From: Chryseobacterium camelliae
GTDB lineage: Bacteria; Bacteroidota; Bacteroidia; Flavobacteriales; Weeksellaceae
Length of the DNA stretch: 64,000 nt
Reading direction: 5' to 3'
Assembly (NCBI RefSeq): GCF_030818575.1
Contig: NZ_JAUTAL010000001.1
Coordinates: 2,108,001-2,172,000, forward strand
Notes under the pieces: generated by a model
Seen by the model: only the letters and a program-made list of their open reading frames with translations
Told to the model about the DNA's origin: nothing
The model's database searches: none
In this document: one piece after another, positions 21,938-29,596 of the stretch
Numbering within the stretch: the stretch's first letter is position 1
Layout: the number at the start of each line of letters is the position of its first letter
Program-made: the position numbers and the translations under genes

Positions 21938-22852
21938 ATGAAATCTATGCCCACCAAAATCAAAAATATAATTGTTGCCACAGACTTTTCCGAAAAATCA
22001 GGAAATGCTGTTGAAATGGCCTTCCATATTGCCGTACGGCATGAGGCTGCACTTACCGTACTTCATGTCGTAGACCAGTTTTACCTGATCGACAGAAGCT
22101 ACAAGCAGGTCATAGGCAATGAGGTAACACAGGAAAGCATCAGCCTGGCTGAAAACAACCTGGCTGAAATACAGAAGGGACTTGCTGAAAGATGCAGCAC
22201 ACTTAACATCAAAACAGAAATCCGGCATGGAAGCCTCATCCAGAGCATCAATGACCTGATTGCAGAAGATAATACCGACCTTACTGTTGTAGGAACTTCT
22301 GGAGAACAGAAAATCAAACAGTTTATCCTGGGCTCCAACTCGTACAGCATATTGTCTGAAGCGAACACCTCTGTGCTGATGGTCCCGAAAAGCTTTAAAA
22401 AATACCGGTTTAAAAAGATGGTCTTTCCGGTAAGGGTTACCCATAACCTGGATGACAAACTGGACTTTGCCTTATCTATCGCCGAAAGGAATGACAGCAC
22501 GATAGAACTCTTGGGCATTGGTGATACGGAAACTTCCGATGAACTGAAAAAAGAGTTTATAGGCCTAAAAAAGAAGCTGTATGAAAGATCGGCAGACTAC
22601 ACCGCAGAGTTTTTTGAAGCTCCGGATAAAGCCACCGTGATTGCTACGTTCTCAAAAGCGGCAAAAGCCGATATCATTATCCTGAATTATCAGGACGAAC
22701 AGAGCTGGAAAGCCCTTTTTGCGGAAAACTTTTTAAGAAAAATTATTAACACCACAGATGTGGCCCTTCTATTTTACAAACCTAAGACAGAACAAAGAAA
22801 AGATACCGGACAGGATACTCCTTATGATATTACGCTTCCTATTCCGGGATAA
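21938..22852 (+). CDS. Universal stress protein, tandem UspA domains
   Basis: 304 residues from the ATG at 21938. The longer frame opens on a TTG that overlaps the likely -7 element, so it was not used. First domain: KIKNIIVATDFSEKSGNAVE, with the VVGTSGEQKIKQFILGSNS loop that binds ATP in the UspA family (G-2x-G-9x-G-S/T type). The second domain, from about residue 160 (KKMVFPVRVTHNLDDKLDF), is degenerate and lacks a clear ATP loop. It is probably a cytoplasmic stress protein. It heads a tight operon with a GNAT acetyltransferase (3 nt later) and a PLP racemase-like gene. Confidence 0.9.
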   Translation: MKSMPTKIKNIIVATDFSEKSGNAVEMAFHIAVRHEAALTVLHVVDQFYLIDRSYKQVIGNEVTQESISLAENNLAEIQKGLAERCSTLNIKTEIRHGSLIQSINDLIAEDNTDLTVVGTSGEQKIKQFILGSNSYSILSEANTSVLMVPKSFKKYRFKKMVFPVRVTHNLDDKLDFALSIAERNDSTIELLGIGDTETSDELKKEFIGLKKKLYERSADYTAEFFEAPDKATVIATFSKAAKADIIILNYQDEQSWKALFAENFLRKIINTTDVALLFYKPKTEQRKDTGQDTPYDITLPIPG

Positions 22853-22855
22853 AAA

Positions 22856-23308
22856 ATGATAATGACAAAACTATATATTTACAACGAACGACAGCAAGCA
22901 GCAGACAACACCCAGAAACAGATCGCCAATTTCCTGTTCCGACACCTGGAACAATACGGTGATCCTGAACCCGACATACAAAAAGCCATAGACTATGCCC
23001 TGGGAAAAAACCACAGCCCGGGAGGCATCATCATTACGGCTGAAGATTCAGTCACCGGCGAAATGACCGGTTGCGTAGTCCTCAACAAAACCGGAATGCA
23101 GGGGTATATCCCTGAATACATCCTCGTCTACATTGCCACAGACAAAAAACAGCGCGGTAAGGGCATCGGAAAACAGCTGATGCAGAAAGCCATTGAAACC
23201 GCAGACGGAGACATCGCGCTCCATTGCGAACCGGATAACCCGGCCAGGCACCTCTATGAAAAGCTGGGCTTTACCAGCAAATACCTTGAAATGCGCTTAA
23301 AAAAATAA
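22856..23308 (+). CDS. GNAT family N-acetyltransferase
   Basis: 150 residues. YIPEYILVYIATDKKQRGKG followed by IGKQLMQKAIE is motif A with the acetyl-CoA pyrophosphate loop (QRGKGIG). HCEPDNPARHLYEKLGF near the C-terminus is motif B. The substrate, an amine or protein N-terminus, cannot be told. It lies between a Usp gene and a PLP racemase-like gene with 3 and 1 nt gaps; since the next gene handles amino acids, an amino acid substrate is possible. Confidence 0.9.
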   Translation: MIMTKLYIYNERQQAADNTQKQIANFLFRHLEQYGDPEPDIQKAIDYALGKNHSPGGIIITAEDSVTGEMTGCVVLNKTGMQGYIPEYILVYIATDKKQRGKGIGKQLMQKAIETADGDIALHCEPDNPARHLYEKLGFTSKYLEMRLKK

Positions 23309-23309
23309 T

Positions 23310-24425
23310 ATGTCATACATTACCTTAAACTCCCATAAACTTTTTCATAATTATCAATATCTGGAAAAGCTCTTTGCCGATCATGAAATCCACTGGGCTA
23401 TTGTAGCCAAATTATTGTGCGGCCATGAGGAATTCCTGAAAGTCGTCCTGCAGATGACCGGTAAAGACCTCTGTGACTCCAGGCTGAGCAACCTTAAAAC
23501 AATTAAAGACCTTTCTCCGGATACCCGAACGATATACATCAAACCTCCCGCACGGAGATTGGCCGCCTGTATCGTACAGTTTGCCGATGTTAGCTTCAAT
23601 ACGGAACTGAATACCATAAAAGCCCTGTCTGAAGAAGCCGTACAGCAGCAGAAAATACATAAGATCGTCATCATGGTGGAAATGGGTGAGCTGCGCGAAG
23701 GCATCATGGCCAAAGACCTGCCCAAGTTTTTCGGGGAAATTTTAAACCTGCCGAATATAGAAATCGTCGGCATCGGAACGAACCTCAACTGCCTGAACGG
23801 CATCCTCCCTGATGAAAAGAAGCTTTTCAAGCTGAACCGGTACAAAGAAATCGTGGAACACATGTACGGCAGGAAAATCCCTTACGTATCTGCCGGATCT
23901 TCCGTGACGATCCCCCTGCTTTTTAAAAACCAGGTTCCTGAAGGCATCAATCATTTCAGGATCGGTGAAACACTCTTCTTCGGAACGGATGTTTACAGAG
24001 ATTCTGTGATCAGCGGGATGTATCAGGATGTGTTTACCCTGACGGTAGAAATTATTGAGATCAGGGAAAAGCCGGTGGTTCCGGCCGGAACGGCCGGGAC
24101 CAACCTTACCGGAGATACGCCGGTATATAACAAAAAAGACATCGGAAAAACTACAGTAAGAGCCATTGCAGATGTCGGGCTGTTGGATATTGACCAGAAA
24201 AACATCCGTCCGGTCGACCCGGAAGTAGAGATCATTGGTGCCAGCTCGGATATGATGATTTTAGACCTCGGAAACAATGCTTCAAGATTTAAGGTGGGAG
24301 ATACCCTCGAATTCACCATGAATTACATGGCCGTGCTCAGGGCGATGAATTCCGATTATGTGGATAAAAAAGTCGTTCACCACGTGGCAGGCAACGAGCT
24401 TAAAATATTGGAATTCAGGAATTGA
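23310..24425 (+). CDS. Alanine/ornithine racemase-like PLP enzyme
   Basis: 371 residues. The start MSYITLNSHKLFHNYQYLEK and AIVAKLLCGH with Lys34 fit the fold-type III PLP-binding lysine of the alanine racemase N-terminal barrel, in the ornithine-racemase-like subgroup. The strand ends VEMGELREGI and VGIGTNLNCLNG, the loop VSAGSSVTIPLL and HFRIGETLFFG follow the barrel. The C-terminal domain is beta-rich (EVEIIGASSDMMILDLGNNA). It would interconvert L- and D-forms of a basic or neutral amino acid. Third gene of the Usp-GNAT operon, 1 nt after GNAT. Confidence 0.85.
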   Translation: MSYITLNSHKLFHNYQYLEKLFADHEIHWAIVAKLLCGHEEFLKVVLQMTGKDLCDSRLSNLKTIKDLSPDTRTIYIKPPARRLAACIVQFADVSFNTELNTIKALSEEAVQQQKIHKIVIMVEMGELREGIMAKDLPKFFGEILNLPNIEIVGIGTNLNCLNGILPDEKKLFKLNRYKEIVEHMYGRKIPYVSAGSSVTIPLLFKNQVPEGINHFRIGETLFFGTDVYRDSVISGMYQDVFTLTVEIIEIREKPVVPAGTAGTNLTGDTPVYNKKDIGKTTVRAIADVGLLDIDQKNIRPVDPEVEIIGASSDMMILDLGNNASRFKVGDTLEFTMNYMAVLRAMNSDYVDKKVVHHVAGNELKILEFRN

Positions 24426-24572
24426 TCAGTAACTGATCTTTAGTATTCATCACTATTTTTTCCATCATATAATCTCGGATGTTTAGGTAACAGTCAAACC
24501 ATAAATGGTGCTGATTGGCCCGTTCATAAAAGATTCTGCCTATCTTTATACATCATTCATGCACGCCATAGT

Positions 24573-25466
24573 ATGCTGAACCAGGATATCAGGACCTTCA
24601 CTTTAAATCAACTGGGTACTCATTCAATACTCAGGGGGGAGCTTGTGCTTCTTACAGTTTCAGAATTTCTCTGTAAAGCCATAGATGGCAGCCATTTTAA
24701 AAACAAGTTTTATGCGGTGCTGATGTTCAGCAAAGGACAAGGCAGCCTTCAGATCGACCACCAGATTTTTGAAATCCGCCCCAACAGCTTTTTTTTCATC
24801 AACTACCATCAGGCGTACAGCTTTACCGGCACCGAAGCCTGTGAAGGCAGTGTTATCCTGTTCACGAAATCGTTTTACAATTACATTTACACCGGCAACA
24901 GACTTATTAAAAGCGATACGGCACTGGAAGATCTTTTCCCTAGTATCACAGGACTTACCGCTGAAAAAAGGAAAGACCTGTGGCAGAGCTTCGAGGCCCT
25001 GAAAAAAGAATATTCTTCCCGAAACAGCCTGTTCAAAGAGATAGCATGCCTCCAGCTTAAAGTGATGATGCTGAAATACATCCGGAATACACGTCCTGTC
25101 CATCCTATTCAGGAAGCTCCGGATCGCAAGAAAGAACTGGCAGACAAGTTTTCAGAATTGGTTAACCTGAATTTCAGGGAACTGAAAAGCACTTCCGAAT
25201 ATGCGGAAAAACTCAGCATCACCCCAAATTACCTTAACGCCGTCATACGGGAGCGCCTCGATATGACAGCTGGGCAACTAATTAAAAACCGTGTAATCCT
25301 GGAAGCGGAACGGCTGCTGCTCCATACGACCCTCTCCATTGCAGAAATTGCCTACGGCCTTGGATTCAGTGACAGGTCACATTTCGGAAAATATTTTAAA
25401 GCAGAAAAAAAATATTCGCCTAATGAATACAGAAAAAAAGAAAGCCGGACTGTGATAAACACATGA
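24573..25466 (+). CDS. AraC family transcriptional regulator
   Basis: 297 residues. A cupin-like N-terminal half (FYAVLMFSKGQGSLQIDHQI and FFFINYHQAYSFTG) is followed by a two-HTH C-terminal domain: YAEKLSITPNYLNAVIRERL, then IAEIAYGLGFSDRSHFGKYF and KKYSPNEYRK, the AraC signature. It stands alone; neighbours are the racemase operon upstream and a convergent DapB-like gene. A TATCTTTA near-match to a -7 element is at 24541-24548. Targets are not evident. Confidence 0.9.
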   Translation: MLNQDIRTFTLNQLGTHSILRGELVLLTVSEFLCKAIDGSHFKNKFYAVLMFSKGQGSLQIDHQIFEIRPNSFFFINYHQAYSFTGTEACEGSVILFTKSFYNYIYTGNRLIKSDTALEDLFPSITGLTAEKRKDLWQSFEALKKEYSSRNSLFKEIACLQLKVMMLKYIRNTRPVHPIQEAPDRKKELADKFSELVNLNFRELKSTSEYAEKLSITPNYLNAVIRERLDMTAGQLIKNRVILEAERLLLHTTLSIAEIAYGLGFSDRSHFGKYFKAEKKYSPNEYRKKESRTVINT

Positions 25467-25495
25467 CCGGCCTGATATGATTTATACTGCAGCTT

Positions 25496-26266
25496 CTACG
25501 ATAACTGCGGCTGTGCCTCATTGAAGAAATAAGGTTTAAGGATATCTTCAAAATGGTACAATCCGTTCTCTTTACCCTTCAGGTTCCTCGCTACAAACAA
25601 AGCCCCGTTCCCGAACGCTTCCCTGGAAATCGATTCATGCACCAGGCGTACGGTCTGATAAGGGAACCCAAAGATTACCTCATGCTTGCCAACGATTCCT
25701 CCGGCCCGTACCGAATTGATGCTTTCCGTCCGGATGTCCAGCGTTTCTGCAATCTTTACAGCAGTCCCGGAAATTCCGGCTTTGGCTTTGAAATGTTCTT
25801 CAATTAATTCTATATCCACTTCCGGGGCTATATTTTTCAACATCGAGGCGGCAAACAACAGATAATTAACGCCTAAGGTAATATTCGGTGACCAGAATAC
25901 CACCGTGTTTTCCGAAAGCTTCTTCAGGAATTCTTTTTCGTGTTCATGGTAATGAGAAATGGCGGATATGATTTTAATCTGTCTTTCAGCCGCCGCTTCA
26001 CCATAAGTATAAATCCCGTCTTCCGTAGAAAAGTCGATGATGGCATCTACCGGATGCGCATCCAGGAAATCTCCGATCTCCAGCCCCTGTTGGGAAACAA
26101 TAACCGCAGGATCTGGAGCCGTAATCCCCAACAGCTCTTTGGCTGAGCCGTTCTCCATCACTGTACTGTCTCTCAGCACCCATTCCAGGGAAAATTCTTC
26201 GTGCTGAAGAATGACATTAGCCACGGCTTTCCCTGCCTTTCCGAATCCTATTAAACCTACTTTCAT
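25496..26266 (-). CDS. Dihydrodipicolinate reductase-like protein (DapB family)
   Basis: 256 residues from the ATG at 26266 (MKVGLIGFGKAGKAVANVIL), which places the Rossmann GxGxxG at the N-terminus; a longer frame to 26446 adds unlikely sequence. DAIIDFSTEDG matches the DapB DFT/S loop, SPNITLGVNYLLFAASMLK the SxNxSxGVN segment, and VRAGGIVGKHEVIFG and SREAFGNGALFVARNL the C-terminal domain. The substrate motif reads EEHFKAKAGISGTA where typical DapB has E(A/L)HHxxKxDAPSGTA: His and Lys are kept, but the second His and the AP pair are not. The reaction would be NAD(P)H reduction of 4-hydroxy-tetrahydrodipicolinate for lysine and peptidoglycan, or this is a paralogue with another substrate. 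Confidence 0.8.
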   Translation of the reverse strand: MKVGLIGFGKAGKAVANVILQHEEFSLEWVLRDSTVMENGSAKELLGITAPDPAVIVSQQGLEIGDFLDAHPVDAIIDFSTEDGIYTYGEAAAERQIKIISAISHYHEHEKEFLKKLSENTVVFWSPNITLGVNYLLFAASMLKNIAPEVDIELIEEHFKAKAGISGTAVKIAETLDIRTESINSVRAGGIVGKHEVIFGFPYQTVRLVHESISREAFGNGALFVARNLKGKENGLYHFEDILKPYFFNEAQPQLS

Positions 26267-26392
26267 ATGATTATAATTTAAGTGAAACATATTATATTCA
26301 GAAGCATTCAATCTTTCGTTCAATACTTCATTTTGCGAAAAATTTTTCGCACCAGAATACTTAAAAGTACGAATTATCGCTGTAATAAGCAA

Positions 26393-26800
26393 ATGGAGGA
26401 TGATATCATTAATATTGAAATTGGGTACGGCTTTATATCTGGCCAAGAGGCAGGAAAGAGAAGAAGGCGGAACAAGGTATTTTCAGCTATTGAATGCAGC
26501 GGGCATGAAAAACTGACCGGGACGCAGATCCTGAAAAGGCTGCTGGATTACGGACTGATTGAAGAACGCCATGATGAAGCGGATAAAAGGAGCAAAACGC
26601 TTAAGCTGACCGAAAAAGGTGAAGCCATGTTTCACCAGTCTGTAGAAAAGGTGGATATGACGTCCCAAGTTCTTTCCGGCAGCCTGAATGAAAAGGATCA
26701 GCTGTTGGTCCTGCTGAGGAAACTTAATGAATTTCACGCCCATCTTTATTCTGAACACAAGAATTCGGAAGTCACCAGGATCTTTGAGCTGATCCGCTGA
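26393..26800 (+). pseudogene. MarR family regulator, N-terminally truncated remnant
   Basis: The last 100 residues are MarR-like: GTQILKRLLDYGLIEERHDEADKRSKTLKLTEKGEAMFHQS is the recognition helix and wing, and NEKDQLLVLLRKLNEFHAHL the C-terminal dimer helix. The N-terminal dimer helices and the first half of the winged helix are missing; the preceding sequence is Arg/Lys-rich and unlike the family. Bacteroidota MarR proteins with this C-terminus are usually clearly longer. It lies between two minus-strand genes. Probably a decayed copy. Confidence 0.6.
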
Positions 26801-26808
26801 ATAACCGG

Positions 26809-26843
26809 TAAAAAAAATCTGCCGGGCCTTTAAGGCCCGGCAG
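26809..26843 (-). terminator. Terminator of the nitroreductase-ohrR-ohr operon
   Basis: A 12-bp perfect GC-rich stem, CTGCCGGGCCTT (26819-26830) against AAGGCCCGGCAG (26832-26843), followed on the minus strand by eight U. Confidence 0.9.
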
Positions 26844-26868
26844 AATCACCAAAATCACTTCACACATC

Positions 26869-27291
26869 TTACTGATTCGTTACCGAAAGTTTCACTTCGA
26901 TATTATTTCTTGTCGCATTGGAATACGGACATATTTCATGGGCCTTTTCTGTTAACGACTGAGCTTCTTCCTGCGAAACGCCCGGAATGTTCACATCCAG
27001 CTCAACGGCTAGTCCGAATCCTCCGTTGTCCAGCTGGCCCAGGCTCACCTGCGCCGTTACGGAAGTTTCTCCGGTTTGAGTTTTTGAAAGGCTGATCACC
27101 CGGTTCAGGGCACTGTCAAAACATGCTGCATAGCCCGCTGCGAAAAGCATTTCAGGATTGGCATAGTCATCATTGGCCCCGCCCAGTGCTTTAGGCATTT
27201 TTACTTCGGTATCAAGCACACCGTTTTCACTTTTTACACGTCCGTTTCTTCCCCCTGTTGCGGTTACCTTTGTGGTATATAATGCTTTCAT
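26869..27291 (-). CDS. ohr: Organic hydroperoxide resistance protein Ohr
   Basis: 140 residues, the full family length. The two active-site cysteines are in AACFDSAL (Cys57) and EICPYSNATRNN (Cys121), and Arg19 of the start region is present. Ohr is a thiol peroxidase that reduces organic and lipid hydroperoxides, recycled by lipoylated proteins. It is the last gene of an operon with ohrR (stop 1 nt upstream of its start) and a nitroreductase, and is followed by a strong terminator. Confidence 0.95.
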   Translation of the reverse strand: MKALYTTKVTATGGRNGRVKSENGVLDTEVKMPKALGGANDDYANPEMLFAAGYAACFDSALNRVISLSKTQTGETSVTAQVSLGQLDNGGFGLAVELDVNIPGVSQEEAQSLTEKAHEICPYSNATRNNIEVKLSVTNQ

Positions 27292-27292
27292 T

Positions 27293-27727
27293 TTATTCTT
27301 TTAATGTTTTAATGATGTTCTGGACACTTTCTTTCAGCCGCATCAGGTCTTCAGGATCCACCTTGGTGCTGTTGACGATTTTTTCGGGAACTGAACAAGC
27401 TTTTGATTTCAGCTGTTGACCTGCTTCCGTAATAAATACTTCCACTACCCTTTCGTCTTCTTTCTTTCTCTGCCTGGTGATGAGTCCTTTGGCTTCGAGC
27501 CTTTTCAACAACGGAGTAAGCGTACCGCTGTCGAGGTACAGCTTTTCGCCGATGCAACTTACCGTCATACCATCATGCTCCCAAAGCACCATCATCACGA
27601 GATATTGCGGATAGGTCATATCCAGCTCATCCAGAAAAGGACGGTACAGACCGGTGATCTCTTTGGCAATCACGTAAAGGGGAAAGCAGATCTGGTTTTC
27701 CAGCTTTAAGTTTTCTGAAGATTCCAT
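27293..27727 (-). CDS. ohrR: OhrR, peroxide-sensing MarR-type repressor
   Basis: 144 residues. QICFPLYVIAKEI carries the reactive Cys14 in the position of the sensing cysteine of OhrR proteins (CFxLY). The winged helix follows: TVSCIGEKLYLDSGTLTPLL, then KRLEAKGLITRQRKKEDERV. Oxidation of the Cys by organic peroxide releases DNA. It lies between the nitroreductase (18 nt upstream) and ohr (1 nt downstream); a 26-bp perfect palindrome over the operon promoter at 28439-28464 is the likely operator, making the operon self-regulated. Confidence 0.93.
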   Translation of the reverse strand: MESSENLKLENQICFPLYVIAKEITGLYRPFLDELDMTYPQYLVMMVLWEHDGMTVSCIGEKLYLDSGTLTPLLKRLEAKGLITRQRKKEDERVVEVFITEAGQQLKSKACSVPEKIVNSTKVDPEDLMRLKESVQNIIKTLKE

Positions 27728-27745
27728 AGGCTGAAATTAATGTTC

Positions 27746-28378
27746 TTATTTTTTAATAACGAATTCCTCCATAGGAACCCTTACTTTCTTCATAGCAGAA
27801 AGCCAGTCATTCTGTTCATCACGGTATCCCAGATACAGCAGGCTTACACTTTTAAGGCCCAAGGCTCTCAGTTCAAGGATTTCATCTACCACATCATTGC
27901 TAAAGCCTTCTGCCGGGGTACTGTCTACCTTTAGTTCGGCAGCCTGTGCCAGTGCAAGTCCAAGGGCAATGTAGGTTTGTCTTGCAGTATGTTCAAAATG
28001 CTGCTCAGGAGTCTGTGCTCCGTAGATTTCCTTAATCTTATCGGTATAGCTTGAAAATCTTCCTCTTGGCAGATCTCTTACATCGGTATGGTGATCGTAT
28101 ACCTTGTCTATTTTTTCGTCGGAATAGCTGTCCCAGGCGGCAAACACCAATACATGGGAACAGTCTCTCATTACCTCAGGATTCAATGCACCCTTTACCA
28201 TCTTTTCTTTTAGTTCCTGATTTTCCACCACGATCAGGCGAAACGGCTGAAGCCCGGATGATGTAGGTGCCAGCCTGGCTGCTTCTAAAATTTTATTTAA
28301 ATCTTCCTGTGAAACTTTTTTAGAAGGATCATATGCTTTTACGGCATGCCTCCAATTTAAATCTTCTAATAATGACAT
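27746..28378 (-). CDS. Nitroreductase family NAD(P)H oxidoreductase
   Basis: 210 residues. The FMN-binding start (MSLLEDLNWRHAVKAYDPSK, then EAARLAPTSSGLQPFRLIVV) and LELRALGLKSVSLLYLGYRD near the end fit NfsB/NfnB-type nitroreductases. These flavoenzymes reduce quinones or nitro compounds with NAD(P)H. It is the first gene of the ohrR-ohr operon and so probably peroxide-induced, perhaps for quinone or other electrophile detoxification. Start ATG at 28378, about 40 nt after the predicted transcription start. Confidence 0.92.
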   Translation of the reverse strand: MSLLEDLNWRHAVKAYDPSKKVSQEDLNKILEAARLAPTSSGLQPFRLIVVENQELKEKMVKGALNPEVMRDCSHVLVFAAWDSYSDEKIDKVYDHHTDVRDLPRGRFSSYTDKIKEIYGAQTPEQHFEHTARQTYIALGLALAQAAELKVDSTPAEGFSNDVVDEILELRALGLKSVSLLYLGYRDEQNDWLSAMKKVRVPMEEFVIKK

Positions 28379-28425
28379 TGTTGTTTATTTTATAGTGGTA
28401 CTATATTGACCTGTAAATTATATTG

Positions 28426-28464
28426 CAAATCTACTGCCAAATTAAATTGTGCACAATTTAATTT
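28426..28464 (-). promoter_or_regulatory. Promoter and perfect palindromic operator of nitroreductase-ohrR-ohr
   Basis: On the minus strand TTG (28454-28456), a 20-bp spacer and TAGATTTG (28426-28433) form a full Bacteroidota promoter. A perfect 26-bp palindrome at 28439-28464 (half-site AAATTAAATTGTG) covers the -33 region and spacer. It resembles the AATTGT/ACAATT operators of OhrR/MarR proteins. The rest of the gap to 28684 is AT-rich with no gene. Confidence 0.75.
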
Positions 28465-28684
28465 TATAAAATACATCTATGCTATTGATAGGTGTTTATC
28501 TATGATGGCAGAAATATAGAAGTAAAAACCTAATTAACGAATTAGCTTTCCTCACGTCATCATAAAAATGATTCCCAAAACAATTTTCACACTAAATACA
28601 CTTAAAATTAATTTATTATCCTAAATACGATCTGATAAGTTGTACTGGCAGGTAATTTGTTTATTTGAATAAAAAATATACATT

Positions 28685-29008
28685 ATGAACAATACACTGA
28701 AAATAACACTGGGACTGATTGCAGGAGGTACTTTGGTCTATCTGGCGGGTAAAAAAAAGAAAGCTGAAGCCACTAAAGTTTTTACGGCTCCGGACGGCAA
28801 TACCTACGGAGAAAACCAGGTATACCGTACTATCGATAATAAAATGTATAGAAACGGAAAAGAGATCCACTACGGACATCCTGAACCGGAACAGAATACA
28901 GGTTCTGCAACCAAACATTATACTGAAAACGGCGACCAGATTCCTAAGAACTATCAGGCAGCGAACAAAAATACCAATTACCACCAGAAAGGGGTCAGAC
29001 ATCATTAA
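28685..29008 (+). CDS. Small membrane-anchored hypothetical protein
   Basis: 107 residues. MNNTLKITLGLIAGGTLVYL is a single N-terminal TM helix followed by GKKKK. The rest is polar with TAPDGNTYGENQVYRTIDNK near the start and Asn/His-rich at the end (HYGHPEPEQ, NYHQKGVRHH). No family was recognised. The frame has good codon use for this genome and is followed by a strong terminator, so it is likely a real single gene. Confidence 0.7.
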   Translation: MNNTLKITLGLIAGGTLVYLAGKKKKAEATKVFTAPDGNTYGENQVYRTIDNKMYRNGKEIHYGHPEPEQNTGSATKHYTENGDQIPKNYQAANKNTNYHQKGVRHH

Positions 29009-29026
29009 CAGGATACACATACCCAT

Positions 29027-29057
29027 AAAAGCCCGGATTTAAGTTTCCGGGCTTTTT
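29027..29057 (+). terminator. Terminator after the small membrane protein gene
   Basis: AAAAGCCCGG (29027-29036) / CCGGGCTTTT (29047-29056), a 10-bp stem with a U-run in both directions; it could also serve a minus-strand transcript from the DUF4385 gene. Confidence 0.85.
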
Positions 29058-29071
29058 ACATCTTTGCCGGT

Positions 29072-29557
29072 TCACCCTTTATCTCTCTTCCACTTTTTTT
29101 TCATATCCGCATAACGTTGCTCTGCCTCTGCTTCTTTCCATCGATCATAAAATATTGCTGCAGCCTTAGCTTTTTCAGGATCTCCGGTGCCTCTTTCCAG
29201 CAGCTGATAATCCTTTTCAGCATCATATTTTTTGCCGCCTTTATAATTAAAATACCGTCTTGCCCTGGTATAGCCCATCTGCAGATATTTCCTGGCCATA
29301 TCCGCTCCTACGAAATCGTCCCTTTCCAAGTAATCCAGAAACAGGCTGAAAATTTCCCGGGAGCTTTCTTCGGCGATCGGCACGGTCTTGAAACGCCAGT
29401 ATTGCCCAATCTCGCTTTTATAGGGCTCACAGATCAAAACGCCCTGCTCGCCCTTACCTACCCGATACAATTCCGGATGCAGCCGGTAATCAATGTCCGG
29501 TTTCCAGGGGTAATCGGCAGCATTAAAATTCAGGTAACTGGGGCGTTTTTGTTTCAT
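29072..29557 (-). CDS. DUF4385 protein
   Basis: 161 residues. YLNFNAADYPWKPDIDYRLH, GKGEQGVLICEPYKSEIGQY with WRFKTVP, and DDFVGADMARKYLQMGYTRA followed by RRYFNYKGGKKYD match DUF4385 along the whole length. The family is cytoplasmic and of unknown function. It lies downstream of the ABC transporter/M1 peptidase gene on the same strand with a 39-nt gap, but the link may be accidental. Confidence 0.88.
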   Translation of the reverse strand: MKQKRPSYLNFNAADYPWKPDIDYRLHPELYRVGKGEQGVLICEPYKSEIGQYWRFKTVPIAEESSREIFSLFLDYLERDDFVGADMARKYLQMGYTRARRYFNYKGGKKYDAEKDYQLLERGTGDPEKAKAAAIFYDRWKEAEAEQRYADMKKKWKRDKG

Positions 29558-29596
29558 AGGATTGTTTTTGCAAAGGCTGTGCCCTGTTTGCCCCTC

